Position numbers and translations under genes: made by a program. The notes under the pieces are model-generated. The model was not told the origin of the DNA. It did no database searches and worked only from the letters and a program-made list of their open reading frames with translations. 64,000 nt of DNA from Voacanga thouarsii (lineage: Eukaryota > Streptophyta > Magnoliopsida > Gentianales > Apocynaceae). The stretch covers positions 392,501 through 456,500 of the forward strand of contig JANUWF010001726.1 in assembly GCA_026120185.1 (NCBI GenBank), written 5' to 3'. Below are positions 21,592-32,992 of this stretch, one piece after another. The first letter of the stretch is position 1, and each line of letters starts with the position of its first letter.

Positions 21592-22070
21592 TTGATTTGT
21601 TTTACAAACATTACTGTTATTGAAAAAGATGATGCTTTAAGCAATTATAAGATTAAAGGAGAATATTTTGATGGAATACAATTTTTTCTAGTAAATATTT
21701 TAATAGATACTGGTGCTAATGGAAACTACATTAGTAATTCTCTATGTACCAAATTACAAAGGTATAAATTGCAAGATATTAACCAATATACCAATTTTAA
21801 TGGTGAAATACATGAGATAGATGAAACTATAGAAACTGTACTTCGATTTGGTAATGAGACAATTGCTCTTAGTTAACTCATTGAAAATGAAGGTGTCAAT
21901 GATACGTTAGAAATAATGTTAGGCAATACCTTTTTGGAAAAGGTAAAACCATATCAAATCACCTCTTATGGTTTAAAGATAGCCTACAATGGAAAGTTAA
22001 TATATATACCTCAATGACTAGTCCTTATAGTATTTCTATACCTATAGGACTTACATACCCTAATTATAAA
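21592..22070 (+). pseudogene. Caulimovirid aspartic protease segment
   Basis: The open stretch 21592-21876 contains LVNILIDTGANGNYISNSLC, the DTGA active-site motif of a retropepsin-like protease, which releases capsid and polymerase from precursors. After a TAA at about 21874 it continues in frame-compatible pieces (LGNTFLEKVKPYQI, then PIGLTYPNYKIE) until it dissolves into the TA repeat at about 22071. In this copy the protease follows the coat fragment directly; the movement gene is missing. The same protease is missing from the other copy at 16620. Confidence 0.85.
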
Positions 22071-22073
22071 ATA

Positions 22074-22110
<37 letters not shown>

Positions 22111-22337
22111 TACACACACACACACACATATACATATACAACACACAAACACACACATATATATGCATATATATATATATATGAATATGTGTGCATATAA
22201 ATATGTATTCATATATATAAACAATACACGCATATATATATGCATATATATATATGTATGTATGCATTTATGTATGTACACATATTCATATATTCTTGTC
22301 TATATTCATATTCATATATTCATACATGTATATACAT

Positions 22338-22377
<40 letters not shown>

Positions 22378-22445
22378 GTACACATATTCATATATTCAAG
22401 TATTCATATCTATATTCATATTTATATATTCATATATGTTTCAAT

Positions 22446-22495
<50 letters not shown>

Positions 22496-22663
22496 GAATA
22501 CGTGTTTATAGATATTCATATATGTGTTTCTATATGAATATGAATATGTGTTTATATATATATAGTTACAACACATACATATATCTATACACACACACAT
22601 ATACATATTCATATATTCATATAATATAAATATAGATATGAATATATGAATATGTATATATAT

Positions 22664-22699
<36 letters not shown>

Positions 22700-22700
22700 T
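22071..22700. repeat. Large compound TA/CA/ATAC microsatellite
   Basis: Runs of (TA)n at 22076-22107 and 22471-22495, (CA)n at about 22341-22371 and 22446-22471, and irregular TATAC/TATTC blocks. All apparent ORFs here, on both strands, are repeat translations. It directly abuts the truncated viral protease. Confidence 0.97.
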
Positions 22701-22842
22701 AAAGACTAATTCACAAAATTTTTTAGGGTCATATTATAAATATTTAAAATTTAGAGATCAATTTGTAAAATTTTTTAAGGTCATATTGTAAATATTCAAA
22801 AAATAGGGACCAATTTGTAATTTTTTTTGGTCATATTGTACA
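22701..22842. repeat. ~51-bp tandem repeat, three units
   Basis: Three degenerate units share GACCAATTTGTAAAATTTTTT and GGTCATATTGTAAATATT. They sit between two microsatellite blocks. Confidence 0.85.
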
Positions 22843-23004
22843 CATACATATATAAATATATATACATATACACATACATATATACACACACACACACAAA
22901 CACACATACACACTTTTATATAAACATATGTATTCACACAAATACACACACACGCACACACATAAAGATACACACACATACACACACACACACACACACA
23001 TATA
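22843..23004. repeat. CA/TA microsatellite
   Basis: Alternating ACAC and ATAT blocks, for example (CA)n at about 22980-23000. The following 23005-23154 is AT-rich with nothing recognised. Confidence 0.96.
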
Positions 23005-23154
23005 TCAATATAATAGCCAAATCTCCTAATATATTTAGAAATATAAGTATATCAAATTAACGATCCAACTGTTAAATTTGTTAAATTGATAAAAAAAAAT
23101 TATATTGATTAAACTTGATGATAATCAGATATGTTTAAATTTTGGTATTCAGGG

Positions 23155-24136
23155 GGCTTATAAATACAAGAAAAACACAAGAGAATGATATGAATCCAAG
23201 GATCAAAGCATCAAATCAATCATAAGAAGAGGAGATTCATCAATCAAAGGGCATTATTCAAGGAAGTTTTCAAAGAGAAGAATGGAGGCTTATCTATGAG
23301 TTCTTTCTTTTATCTTTGTTTTCTTTTTCTAGAATAGTGATGTAATTAATATTTTTATTGTAATTTGATATTATGTTGGGATTCATGATTTTTGGGTTAA
23401 TTTAGCTATTTGATCAATTTTCTATCATTCTTGGTGTTTGATTACTTTTAATTATGGAAGAATTGATGAAATTAGATTTGCTTCTAATTGACTTGGGAAA
23501 TGATGTTAGGAGTTGATTTAATTCTATTAATTTCTTGTTTATTATTTTTTAACGGACTTAAGAAATGAAGTTGAGACAAAGAACCAAAGTAATCAAAGAT
23601 TGGTTGATTTCACTTAGAGTATAGGGTTATCGACTAATTTCATATTCATTATCACCCAAAATATATGGATAATTGCTGAAGGATGAGTTTAATGCATCTT
23701 TATGGTTATGTTAGTTTGATTGGAAAATCTGCTAGTTAATTATAAGATAGTGAGTCTTTGACTTGGAAAATGATTGGATTCTATTATAATTCCTTCCTGA
23801 TGCCAAGATAATCATTAATTGAGAAAGTTGTTAAGTGATTCATTGTCGTGTCTTCTAGGATAGTTGTCTAAATTGCATATTCTTTCATCCTTGAGTTGTA
23901 TATATTTTTCTTTTCATTTTTATCATCTTATTACTTTATTGAGTCAGTTAAACAATGAAAGAATGGTAACTAATGATAGTGTTTCTTGATGATCGATACT
24001 CGTTAATTCTCTATACTATGCTTGCAATGAGTATACTTTCTCATCTGTGTAATTTGGGATTAATGTTTCAATTAAAACATGGCTAGGGATGGATTTAAAT
24101 TTGAAAAATTTTTATACACCTAAAATTTACGCATCA
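23155..24136 (+). mobile_element. Truncated Ty3/gypsy LTR (B-type), plus strand
   Basis: From the TATA region (CTTATAAATACAAG) to the LTR end TTTACGCATCA at 24136, this matches the R/U5 part of element B's LTRs at 25921-27265 and 32993-34286, which are in opposite orientation. The U3 part is missing. No intact primer-binding site follows. Confidence 0.8.
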
Positions 24137-24904
24137 TTTGGATATTGTTGAGTTGTTTTTTTATTTAGTAGTAGTTGGAATGTTAATGTATCCATAATCC
24201 AAATTATCCTATTCTTCTCCTGCAATGTCTTTGTTGTGCTAATGGATTCAAGATCAACTTCTTGGTGCATGTCTCTAGTCTGTAATGAGAAATCATGTAT
24301 TCTATATTTCTTATAACTTTTGCATGACTCATCTTGTGCACTAGTGATCAGTGTACTGTTTGGCAACTGCATTACATTATACATGAGTCAAATTTCATTG
24401 ATTAAAATCCTGTTTAGCTTTCTAGAAGTTACTTTAACATCTTGAGGTGAAATAAAAGGCATTTATGATTTTTCATAGAGACAATGGTCGCAGGCTTTCT
24501 TTGGACAGTTTAAGCCTTCCAAGAGTACCTTTTAAGTTATCCCTAGTGCCCCTTTGTGCCTAAATATGTCAATTTCTTTCATGAACTGGTTAATATATTG
24601 ACCCATTATTTCTTTTTGAGGGCTTGATTGATATTTCAATACTTTGTTGTTCCTAGTGGTGAAGGTACAATTGTGAGAGGGGAAGTCATAGTACTATGTA
24701 GGAAGATCTTGAAGGAATATCATGACTTGTCTGCATGGCTCGTGTTTTGTGCTTGGTTGATGCCATTTGTTTTCCTTGAGAGTAATATCATTTGTGGGGC
24801 CATATTTCACTTTTCTGGGTAGAATTAGAGTTTGTAGTTTCTAGTAATCAAGTGTATGAGTATGCATTTTGGCATCGGATAACCATCCACTGCGGCTGCA
24901 TTAT
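24137..24904 (+). mobile_element. Internal 3' remnant of an A/C-type Ty3/gypsy element
   Basis: Non-coding. The stretch at 24470-24690 resembles the region between ORF2 and the 3' LTR of element A (about 41740-41960), for example AATAGGCCTTCTTTGGATAG there and CAGGCTTTCTTTGGACAG here. No ORF of note. It lies between two LTR pieces and probably marks a deleted element. Confidence 0.55.
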
Positions 24905-25920
24905 ATACAAATAGGAGTATCAAACTGGCGCTGGGTCAAAATAAAGAGTTTAAGGAAAACATTCTGGACATAATAGGTGCTAGTTTGGATTCATACAAGA
25001 GCCGGTTGCATGTATCAATGGGCAGTAGTTTATCAACTGAAGAGGCACCAATTATTTCTAGAGAGTTTAGGAGTTGAAATATGAAGACTAGTAGGCATCA
25101 GGAAAGACAAGAAATAGGTGCCAATTTAGAGTGGGAATCCAAGATTTAAAAAAAAAAAAAAAGTGCTCAACTGCCACTAGTCTAGAACTACAACAAGCGC
25201 CGGTTCATGTCAGGACAAGTTAGTAAACTGCAGATTTCAAAAGTTTTCAAGCTCCACTATAAATAGTCCTTAGAGCTATCTTTTCAACAATGAGAGAGAG
25301 GAAGAGGAGTAGCCTCCAAACCCTATGAAGCCAAGAGGAAACTCCCAAGAGAAAATCCAAGCAATAATTGGAAGAGAAAAGAGCAATCTTCTAAGGGAAA
25401 TATCAAGAGAAAAAGAGATGGCACATGTCTAAGAGTTTTATTCTTTTCTCTTGTATTTCTTATTGGATTTTATTTAGGCTTTCGTAGATCTTTAATGTAT
25501 TTGAAGGGTTGAACCCTTATTTTGTTAGATCTTGACCTCTATTTAGGTTATTTGCAATTTATTATGTGGAATTCAATCAATTGCTTTATTTTGTGTATAT
25601 TGGTTTTCTTGTCCTAATGATTTTGAAAGGTGGGGTTAGGATTGAGATGCCTAATTGATTGATTTACTTATTGGATTTTTCTCTGATTAGCTCAAAAGAG
25701 GGGTTGGAGGATGAGAACTAGGTAATTGAAGGATTATTGGGTTACCTAGAGATTGGGACTCTTCCCCTAATGAGATGGGTAACTAGTCTTAATGCCCCTT
25801 AGATTTGGATAGTGAGGTAGAAATACCCACTAATTGGGTTGAGGGTAAGAAACTCATAACTCGAGAGAAAGTAAGCTTTGAATAAAATATTATCCATTAG
25901 TGCCAATTCTAGATTGATAA
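24905..25920 (+). mobile_element. Ty3/gypsy LTR (C-type), left part, interrupted by element B
   Basis: Carries degenerate paired GGCGC motifs (AACTGGCGCTGGGTC at about 24921), a TATA box TATAAATA at 25258-25265, and the long C-type R/U5. It stops at ...AGATTGATAA where element B begins and resumes at 34287. The start of U3 is not clear. Confidence 0.8.
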
Positions 25921-27265
25921 TGATGCGTAAATTTGGATGTATAAAAATCATTAAATTTAAATCCATTCTTTATTCAAGTTTTAATTAAAACATTAATATC
26001 AAATTACACATATAAGCAAGTATACTCATCGCAAGTATAGTATAGAGAATTAATGAGTATCAATCTTCAAAGGAACAAGTACACACTAATCACTTTTTAT
26101 TCATTATTTAACCGACCAAATAAAGTAATAAAATAATAAAAGAAAATTAAAATATATATATACAACTCAAAGATGTGAAAATATGCAATTTTGAAAAATA
26201 CTTTTGAAAACGTGACAATGAATCACTTAGCACATATCACAATCAATTATCATCTTGGTTTCATTAAGGATTTAATATAGACCCACTTCGTTTTCAATCC
26301 ATTAAATCACTATCTTCTAGTTAAATTAGTGAACATATTTTGTCTCAACCAATTTACCTAAAAGATGCATTAAAATCAATCCTTATATAAAACCCTATAT
26401 TCTAGGTGATTTTAAAACATGAAATTAGTCAATGAATCCATATTCTAACAATCATCAACTAACCTTTGATTACCTAAGTTCTTAACAATTAACCCATTTT
26501 TCAAACAAGTTAAGAGATAACAAATATAAATTTAATTAATTGAAGTCAATATCAATCCCTTTTTCAAGCAAGTTAACAACAAGAATCAACTAACCCACTT
26601 CGTAATAAAAACAAGTTATCAAATCCCAAGACAAATAATCAATTGATCAAAAAGAATAAATTAATTCAAGAAATCATTAATCCAAAAAATAATATCAAAT
26701 TACAATGAAAACATTATTTATATCACTATTCTAGAAAAAGAAAATAAAGGTAAAAAAAAAAAGAATTAATAGATAAGCCATTCTTCTTTTCTTTGAAAAC
26801 CTTCTTAAATAATGCTCCTTGAATGATGAATCTCTCCTTTTATGAGTGATTGGAAGTTTTGATCATTAGATTCACTACTTTCTCTTGTGTTTTTCTTATC
26901 TTTATAAGCTTCTTTGATGCCAAATTTGTGCACAAAATCGCGTGTGTCTAGACTGGACCTAGCGCCGGGTCACTTCAACCCACCTGGCACCAAGTGCATT
27001 CTGTTCTTCTCTTGGACGTTACTCTGTTTTCTCTATTTTTTTAGATTGGACCTGACGTCTAGTACAGTTGCCAGACCTGGCGCTAGGTACATGTTAGAAT
27101 TTTTCTCTTTTTTCTCGAAATCCACTCAATTCAGAACAAATTAGTCAAAAATACTTTCCACAAGCAAAATGTCAAATAGAAAGGATATGCCTAGTTATTA
27201 CATCAAAAATATCTCAAATTAATCTCAAATAATTAGGAAAATAATGAAGAATTTAGCCCCTATTA
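25921..27265 (-). mobile_element. Element B 3' LTR
   Basis: 1,345 bp. In the sense orientation it begins TAATAGGGGCTAAATTC and ends ...TTACGCATCA. The paired GGCGC-type motifs lie at about 26955-26995 and 27050-27090. A purine-rich PPT candidate (GTATGAGAGAAT in sense) abuts it at 27266-27277. Confidence 0.88.
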
Positions 27266-27277
27266 ATTCTCTCATAC

Positions 27278-28617
27278 TTAAACTTTTGCTTGTCCTCAAG
27301 CAAAATACTTAAATCAAGAAAATAATCAAGAAAACACAAGCTTTTATTCTTCCCAAACTTTTGAATCATAACAAGGCTTATAACCTCTCTTCAAACTCTA
27401 AATAGAACTTTTTCTATTCATCAAACCCTTTGAAAACAATTGAAATTTGAAGCATTTGATAAAACATAACAAAACTCCTGAAGTCAAATTAAATAAGTCT
27501 ATATCTTAATCTAAAAAAATTATTTTACCCTTCAAGTAAAAACATAGATAACATGAATTACACAAGCTAAGCTGTCTACCAACTCAAGCATTATAAATTC
27601 AAAAATTGCATAAATCAAGTCATGATATAAGGAAAGCACTCCAATTTTTTTCCTCTCAATTTTTTCAATGACTTAGGGAATTGATAACCTCAAGTGATAG
27701 ATTCTTCTTCACGCACCGTATTAACCCCTTTTTAGTCATCATTCATCATTTTTTCAACATTTGTTTCTCTCTTTTTCCTCTTGTACTTTTGGGAATTAAT
27801 AGCCTCAAGAAAGTGAATTTTTCTTCACTATCCGTATTAGCCCCCATAATCAAGCAAAAGGTATTTTTCTCGTCAACAACAAACAACTCATTGTTCTCAA
27901 TCTTCAACTCTCAATAAAAAAATTTTCACAATCTTTCCACTCAAAGATATTTTAAATCCTCACATTCTTTATCACAACTTAAAGCTAAGCAAAGTTTAAA
28001 CCCATAATACAAGAGGTAGCCAACAACTTTTCCCAAATCCATCACATCTTCCATATTCAAACTAGATGAGTCAAATAATATTCAAATACTAATGCATAAA
28101 CTAGATTAATTTAAATTCTCAAGTCTTAACAATATCCTATCCAATAAACTAATTTCATAAAAATCTACCAAATGAATGACAAAACTCATATATAAGTAAA
28201 AAAGAGAATTACAACCTTGCCAAACAAAGAAAAATCACAATATTTTTCTAGCAAAATAAGAAAAATTAGCACAATATACAATGTATATGATGTATATGGA
28301 AAATATCTTCAATGCTAAACTCTCCCCTCACACTTCAATGGGACATTGTCCTCAATGGCCAAAAATACATCAATAAAAGCAAAGCTAAAGGACCAGAATA
28401 AATAAAAGAGGAAGAATAGAGAAAAGAAAAATACTTTTATTGCGAATTAGTTCCAATATGTGTGAATCCATTACAAGGAGTCATTAGAGAAGTTACAAGG
28501 GTACTAACTAAAAAAAAAAAAACAAAAACAGAAAAACATAAATCTAGAAAAAAATAAAGAAATTCAAAATAAAAGAAAAGACAACTAAAATCAACTAAAA
28601 AGAAATCCTAAGAAAAG
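27278..28617 (-). other. Element B 3' non-coding region
   Basis: About 1.3 kb between integrase and the 3' LTR with no convincing ORF. It has repeated CTCAA/TTCTTCAC blocks (27685-27715 and 27800-27830). Long untranslated 3' regions are common in Athila/Tat-type elements. Confidence 0.6.
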
Positions 28618-30073
28618 TCATGAATCATGGAGAAAAATATCCACATGATCCAAAGTGTCAAAAGTCTCACCAAAATAATGTTTCACCCTATTTCCATTAA
28701 CTTTGAAAGTACCATTATTCGGGTGAGAAACTTCAAGAGTACCAAAAAGAAAACCATTAGTCACCACATATGGCCCCAACCATATCGATTTCAACTTACC
28801 CGGAAAAAGTTGCAAGTGAGAATTAAATAACAACACTTGATCACCTTCTTGAAACTCCCGATGTAAAGCAATATGCTTTTGATTCTATCATTTTACCCGT
28901 TCTTTGTAGAGTAGAGAATTATCATATGCAACCATGCGCAATTCGTCCAATGCATTTAAGTGAAGTAACCTAGATTTTCTAGCAAGCTCAAAATCAAAGT
29001 TAATAAGTTTAATAGCTCAATAAGCTTTGTGTTCAATCTCCACAAGTAAATGACAAGATTTTTCATACACCAATCGATAGGGAGTTGTACCAATAGGAGT
29101 TTTGAAAGCTATCCTATAAGCCCAAAGAGTATCATCTAACTTCAAACTTTAATCATTTCTCGTATGATTAATCACTTTTTTCAAAATTCTTTTGATCTCT
29201 CAATTGACCACCTCAACTTGACTACTTGTTTGGAGCGTGATAGCGAGGCATACTTATAAGTAACAGCTAGATGTTTGAGAACTTTATTTAATTGGATATT
29301 ATAAAAGTGTGTATCCCTATTACTAATGAGTATCTTCAGTACACCAAAATGGGTTAAAAGTTTTTTATGAAATTTGACTACAAACCAAGCATCATTAGTA
29401 GAAAATCTTGCACCTCAACCTACTTAGATAGATACTGAACCACAACTAAGATGTATTTGTTACCTAAAGAATCAGGAAAAGGGCCCATGAAATCAATCCC
29501 CCAACAATAAAAAATTTCACAAGCTTGAAAAATTTGCAATGGCATCTCATTATATTTAGAAATATTACCGGTAAGTTAACATCTATCATAATTTTGAACA
29601 AACGTATGAGAGTCTTTAAAGAGTGTTGGCCAAAAAAATTTGAACTTAAGCATATTTCTTGCAGTGTTGTTAGCTTAATAGTGGCCTCCTGCGGGTCCTT
29701 CATGACAATGTTTTAAGATACCTATGCTTTCTGCATAATCCATACATCTCTGAATGATTTTATCCGCATAACACTTGAACAAGTAAGGTTCTTCCCAAAA
29801 GTAATACTTTATTTCGAAGAGGAACTTCTTTTGTTGTGCCGAGAAATCCTCTAGAATAACTCCTGCAACTAAGTAATTAGCAAAATCTATATACCAAGGT
29901 GTTTGAGAAATCTCACCATCAACAAGTAGAAGTTGCTCATCCAGGAAGGTGTTATTGATATCCCCTTCAGCCAATGGTTCTAAGTTGGGATTTTCCAACC
30001 TAAATAAGTGACCTGCAGTCAAATTTTCAACTCCCTTTTTATCTCTAATCTCCAAGTCAAATTCCTTCAACAA
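28618..30073 (-). pseudogene. Element B integrase
   Basis: The open stretch 30073-29675 begins at the RNase H/integrase connection (LKEFDLEIRDKKGVENLTAG) and includes the zinc-binding HHCC region with CHEGPAGGHY at its end. The catalytic core follows in broken frames (from about 29490, [13 protein letters not shown]). The C-terminal GPF/Y-type domain is at 28836-28618 (PGKLKSIWLGPYVVTNGF ... NGTFKVNGNRVKHYF). Integrase inserts retrotransposon cDNA. Core residues are interrupted by stops and frameshifts. Confidence 0.88.
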
Positions 30074-30079
30074 TTCAAT

Positions 30080-31642
30080 CTTATCAATCTTGGTTTTGAA
30101 TCATGCTTGGTTAGTAGGTATTTAAGGGCAGAATGGTCTGTATACACAATAATTTTGGACAAAACAAGATAAACAGAATTTATCAAAAGCAAATACTATT
30201 GCAAGCAATTCTTTCTCCATTGTAGTGTAGTTCTCTTGTGCCACCATAAGAGTTTTACTTGCATAGTAGATTGGTTGAAAATGCTTATTCCTTATTTGTC
30301 CAAAACTGCACCTACTACATAATCACTCACATCACACATTAATTCAAAAGGAAAAGATCAATCCAGTGCAATTAAAATAGGAGAGTCGATCAATTTCTTT
30401 TTAAGCACATTGAAAGTATTCAGACATTTTCATCAAAATAAAAAACAGCATATTTTTCAAGTAAAAAAATTAAGAAGTTAAGAAATTTTTTAGAAATCCA
30501 AGATGAGTCTCCTATAATACTTGCATGACCAAGAAAGTTTCGAATAGCCTTTACGGAAGTGGAAGGAGGAAGTTTTTCAATTGCCTCAATTTTTGCCCTA
30601 TCACCCTTAATACCTTTCCTTAAAATCTTAGATCCTAATATAATGCCTTCTTACACCATGAAGTGGCATTTTTCCTAATTAAGCATAAGGTTGGTTTCTT
30701 CACACATTTGAAGTACCTTTTTTAAATTAGCCAAACATATGTCAAAAGAATTACCAAAAATAGAAAAATAATTCATAAATACCTCTATGATGTCTCCTAC
30801 AAGCCCTTCAAAATAGCCATCATACATATTTGGAAAGTTCTTAGACTATTGTAAATACCAAAAGATATACGACGATATGCAAAAATACCAAAAGGGCATG
30901 TAAAAGTAGTTTCCTCTTGATCTTCCGGAGCTATGGGAATTTGAAAGTAATCGAAAAACCATCTAAAAAGCAATAATGCTCATGTCCGGCTAATCTTTCT
31001 AATATTTGATCAATGAAAGGGAGAGGAAAATGATCCTTCCTAGTTACCTCATTTAATTTTCTATAAGAAATGCAAACCCTCCAACCGGTTACCAATCTTA
31101 TAGGGATTAACTCATTTTTTTCATTTGGGGCTCATCGTCGTTCCTCTATTCTTTGGTACCACTTGTGTTAGACTCACCTAAATATTATCAGAAACAGGAT
31201 AAATGATGTTGAAATATAAGAGTTTAATCACTTCACTTTTTGTTACATCGTTCGTATTTGGGTTCAACCTACATTGGGGTTGCACTATAGGTTTGACTCT
31301 TTCTTCTAACAAAATTTTGTAAGTGTAAAAGGAAGGGCTAATTCCCTTAATATTCGTGATTTTTCATATAATGACTCTCTTATATTTTCCTAATAAACTT
31401 ACCAATTTAGTTTTTTTATCACAAGTGAGGTTTTTTGCTATAATCACAGGTAATTTTTTTCCATTAGCCAAAAATGCATATTCCAAGTGCTTAGGGAGGT
31501 CTTTGAGGTCCAATTCAAGTGGTTCCTCAATGGATGATTTCATCCTTCCCAAACTGCTTTTTTTTATTTCTTCAAATTCTCCCAACTCACAGTCCTTATT
31601 TGAATCCTCCAAATATACAATTGTTTGTTCCATCAAGTCCAT
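30080..31642 (-). pseudogene. Element B reverse transcriptase / RNase H
   Basis: The open stretch 31642-31364 is the pre-RT linker (LELDLKDLPKHLEYAFLANG). RT is then read in shifting frames. Around 30785-30750 the sense reads EVFMNYFSIFGNSFD, where the family has a YxDD/FMDD active site; both aspartates are replaced (Asn-Tyr at 30773-30768). CEETNLMLN follows, then a stop. The RNase H region at about 30560-30080 is heavily broken. It cannot be active. Confidence 0.87.
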
Positions 31643-31663
31643 AGAGAGATTGAGAAATAATTC

Positions 31664-32750
31664 CTACACAAAATCAAATATAGACTCTTCAAGAATATCA
31701 ATCCTTAAACAAAAATCATCAGAAGAGATAGGATATCGCATGCTTTTGCGGATTTTGATAATGATTTCTTCATCCCCAACCGTAAGTGTCAATGTTTTCC
31801 CATGAACATCAATTAATGCTTTGATAGTAGATAGGAAAGGTCGATCTAGGATTAAGAAAACTTTAGAATCTTCATCTATATCAAGAATAACAAAATTCAC
31901 AGGAAATATGAATCTATCCACTTTAACTAATACATCTTCTACTATTCCCCTAGGATATTTAATAGATCTATCCACAAGTTGAATACTCATCCTAGTAGGC
32001 TTGGGCTCACCTAGGCCTAGCTTTTTGAAAGTTTTGTATGGAAAAAGATTAATGCTAGCACCTAAATCGGCTAATGCATTGCAAAATGTAAGAGTACTAA
32101 TAAGACAATGAATAGAAAAACTCACTGGATTATTTTCTTTTCGTGGCAAAGTCTGTTGGTCTTGCAAGATGGCAGAGCATTCTTCATTCAAAACTACAGT
32201 CGATAATTCTTCTAATCTCTTTTTGTTGACAAACATGTTTTTAAGGAACTTTGCATATTTTGGCATGTGTATCAAAACCTCACTGAGGGGGATGTTTATG
32301 TGCAATTGTTTGAATATTTCTAAAAACTTATCAAATTGTACATCTTTTCTTGCTTTTTCTGTTTGCGTGGGGTAATATATCGGCGGCTGAAAATTTGATT
32401 TTTTTAACTTAGTTTTCAAGTGGTTCATCACAAGGGATCAGTTCCAACCCATCTTCTTTAGATGGTATCAGTTCCATACTAGAATTGAGTAGCGTCTTAC
32501 CACTTTGTAATATAATGGCAGCTGAATCATGTTGTGTTTCCACCCCTAATGGTGACTTTAGCATTAGATCTGTTAAAAATCAAATTTACATTTTTATATT
32601 TTGAATCATGTCCTCAAATTTTACCAATGTGCCATCTATCTCTTGAAAGCATTTGGTTATATGAGTGGCAAATTTTCCTAATACCCCTTCTAAAGCAGTG
32701 AAGTCAGATGGTTGGGATGTCATCTCTTAAGACATGTTAGGATTCCGTTC
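31664..32750 (-). pseudogene. Element B gag C-terminal remnant and aspartic protease
   Basis: Immediately after a ~240-nt leader the sense strand shows a gag C-terminal coil-like segment (about 32750-32570; FTALEGVLGKFATHI), so matrix, capsid and zinc-knuckle regions are deleted. An open frame from 32431 to 31664 (255 codons) follows. Its first ~95 residues are the gag-protease linker (KKRLEELSTVVLNEECSAIL), and the protease motif ADLGASINLFPYKTFKKLGL is at residues 121-140. DLGAS, rather than DTGA, is normal for this lineage. It then has LILDRPFLSTIKALIDV. The frame is fairly well preserved. Confidence 0.9.
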
Positions 32751-32970
32751 CATATTCCAATTGGTCATATTACCTGCATATGGTAGCTTATTACTGTCAT
32801 ATGGTACAATAGTAAGTCAAGTTAGTTATCTAAGGTACATGTATACATACAACAAAATATGGCACTTAGTTATACAAAGAACATATATACATATTCACAT
32901 ATTTACACATAAACTTATAAACATATAACATAGTTAAATCAATAAATTCTAAGCTTTCATGATATTGTTC

Positions 32971-32986
32971 CCTGGCAACGACACCA
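32971..32986 (-). other. Element B primer-binding site
   Basis: Sense TGGTGTCGTTGCCAGG, six nt from the LTR end, differs at few positions from the tRNA-Asp-complementary TGGCGCCGTTGCCGGG used by Athila/Tat-type elements. Confidence 0.8.
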
Positions 32987-32992
32987 AAAACT

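Larger units (their letters stand above)
11291..22070 (+). mobile_element. Endogenous pararetrovirus (Caulimoviridae) sequence, rearranged
   Basis: About 7.1 kb of virus-derived DNA (excluding the solo LTR at 12351-16023). Plus-strand order: coat protein C-terminus, movement protein, RT-RNase H, downstream ORF, promoter region, tRNA-Met primer site, leader ORFs, coat N-terminal half, protease. One coat fragment at the left edge is inverted. Coat sequences appear twice and the order wraps around the circular genome, so this is a head-to-tail arrangement of more than one partial genome. All ORFs are broken and both edges are microsatellites. The coat-to-movement contiguity suggests a cavemovirus/solendovirus-like relative, but the genus is not settled by eye. 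Confidence 0.93.

Noticed and set aside
22163..23060. Several overlapping reading frames on both strands in the TA/CA tracts
   Set aside because: They are translations of dinucleotide repeats (HTHTHT, YIYIYI, VCVCVC) with no protein character.
27681..27917. Plus-strand ORF in element B
   Set aside because: It lies antisense to the 3' non-coding region of element B and shows only F/S-rich low-complexity sequence.
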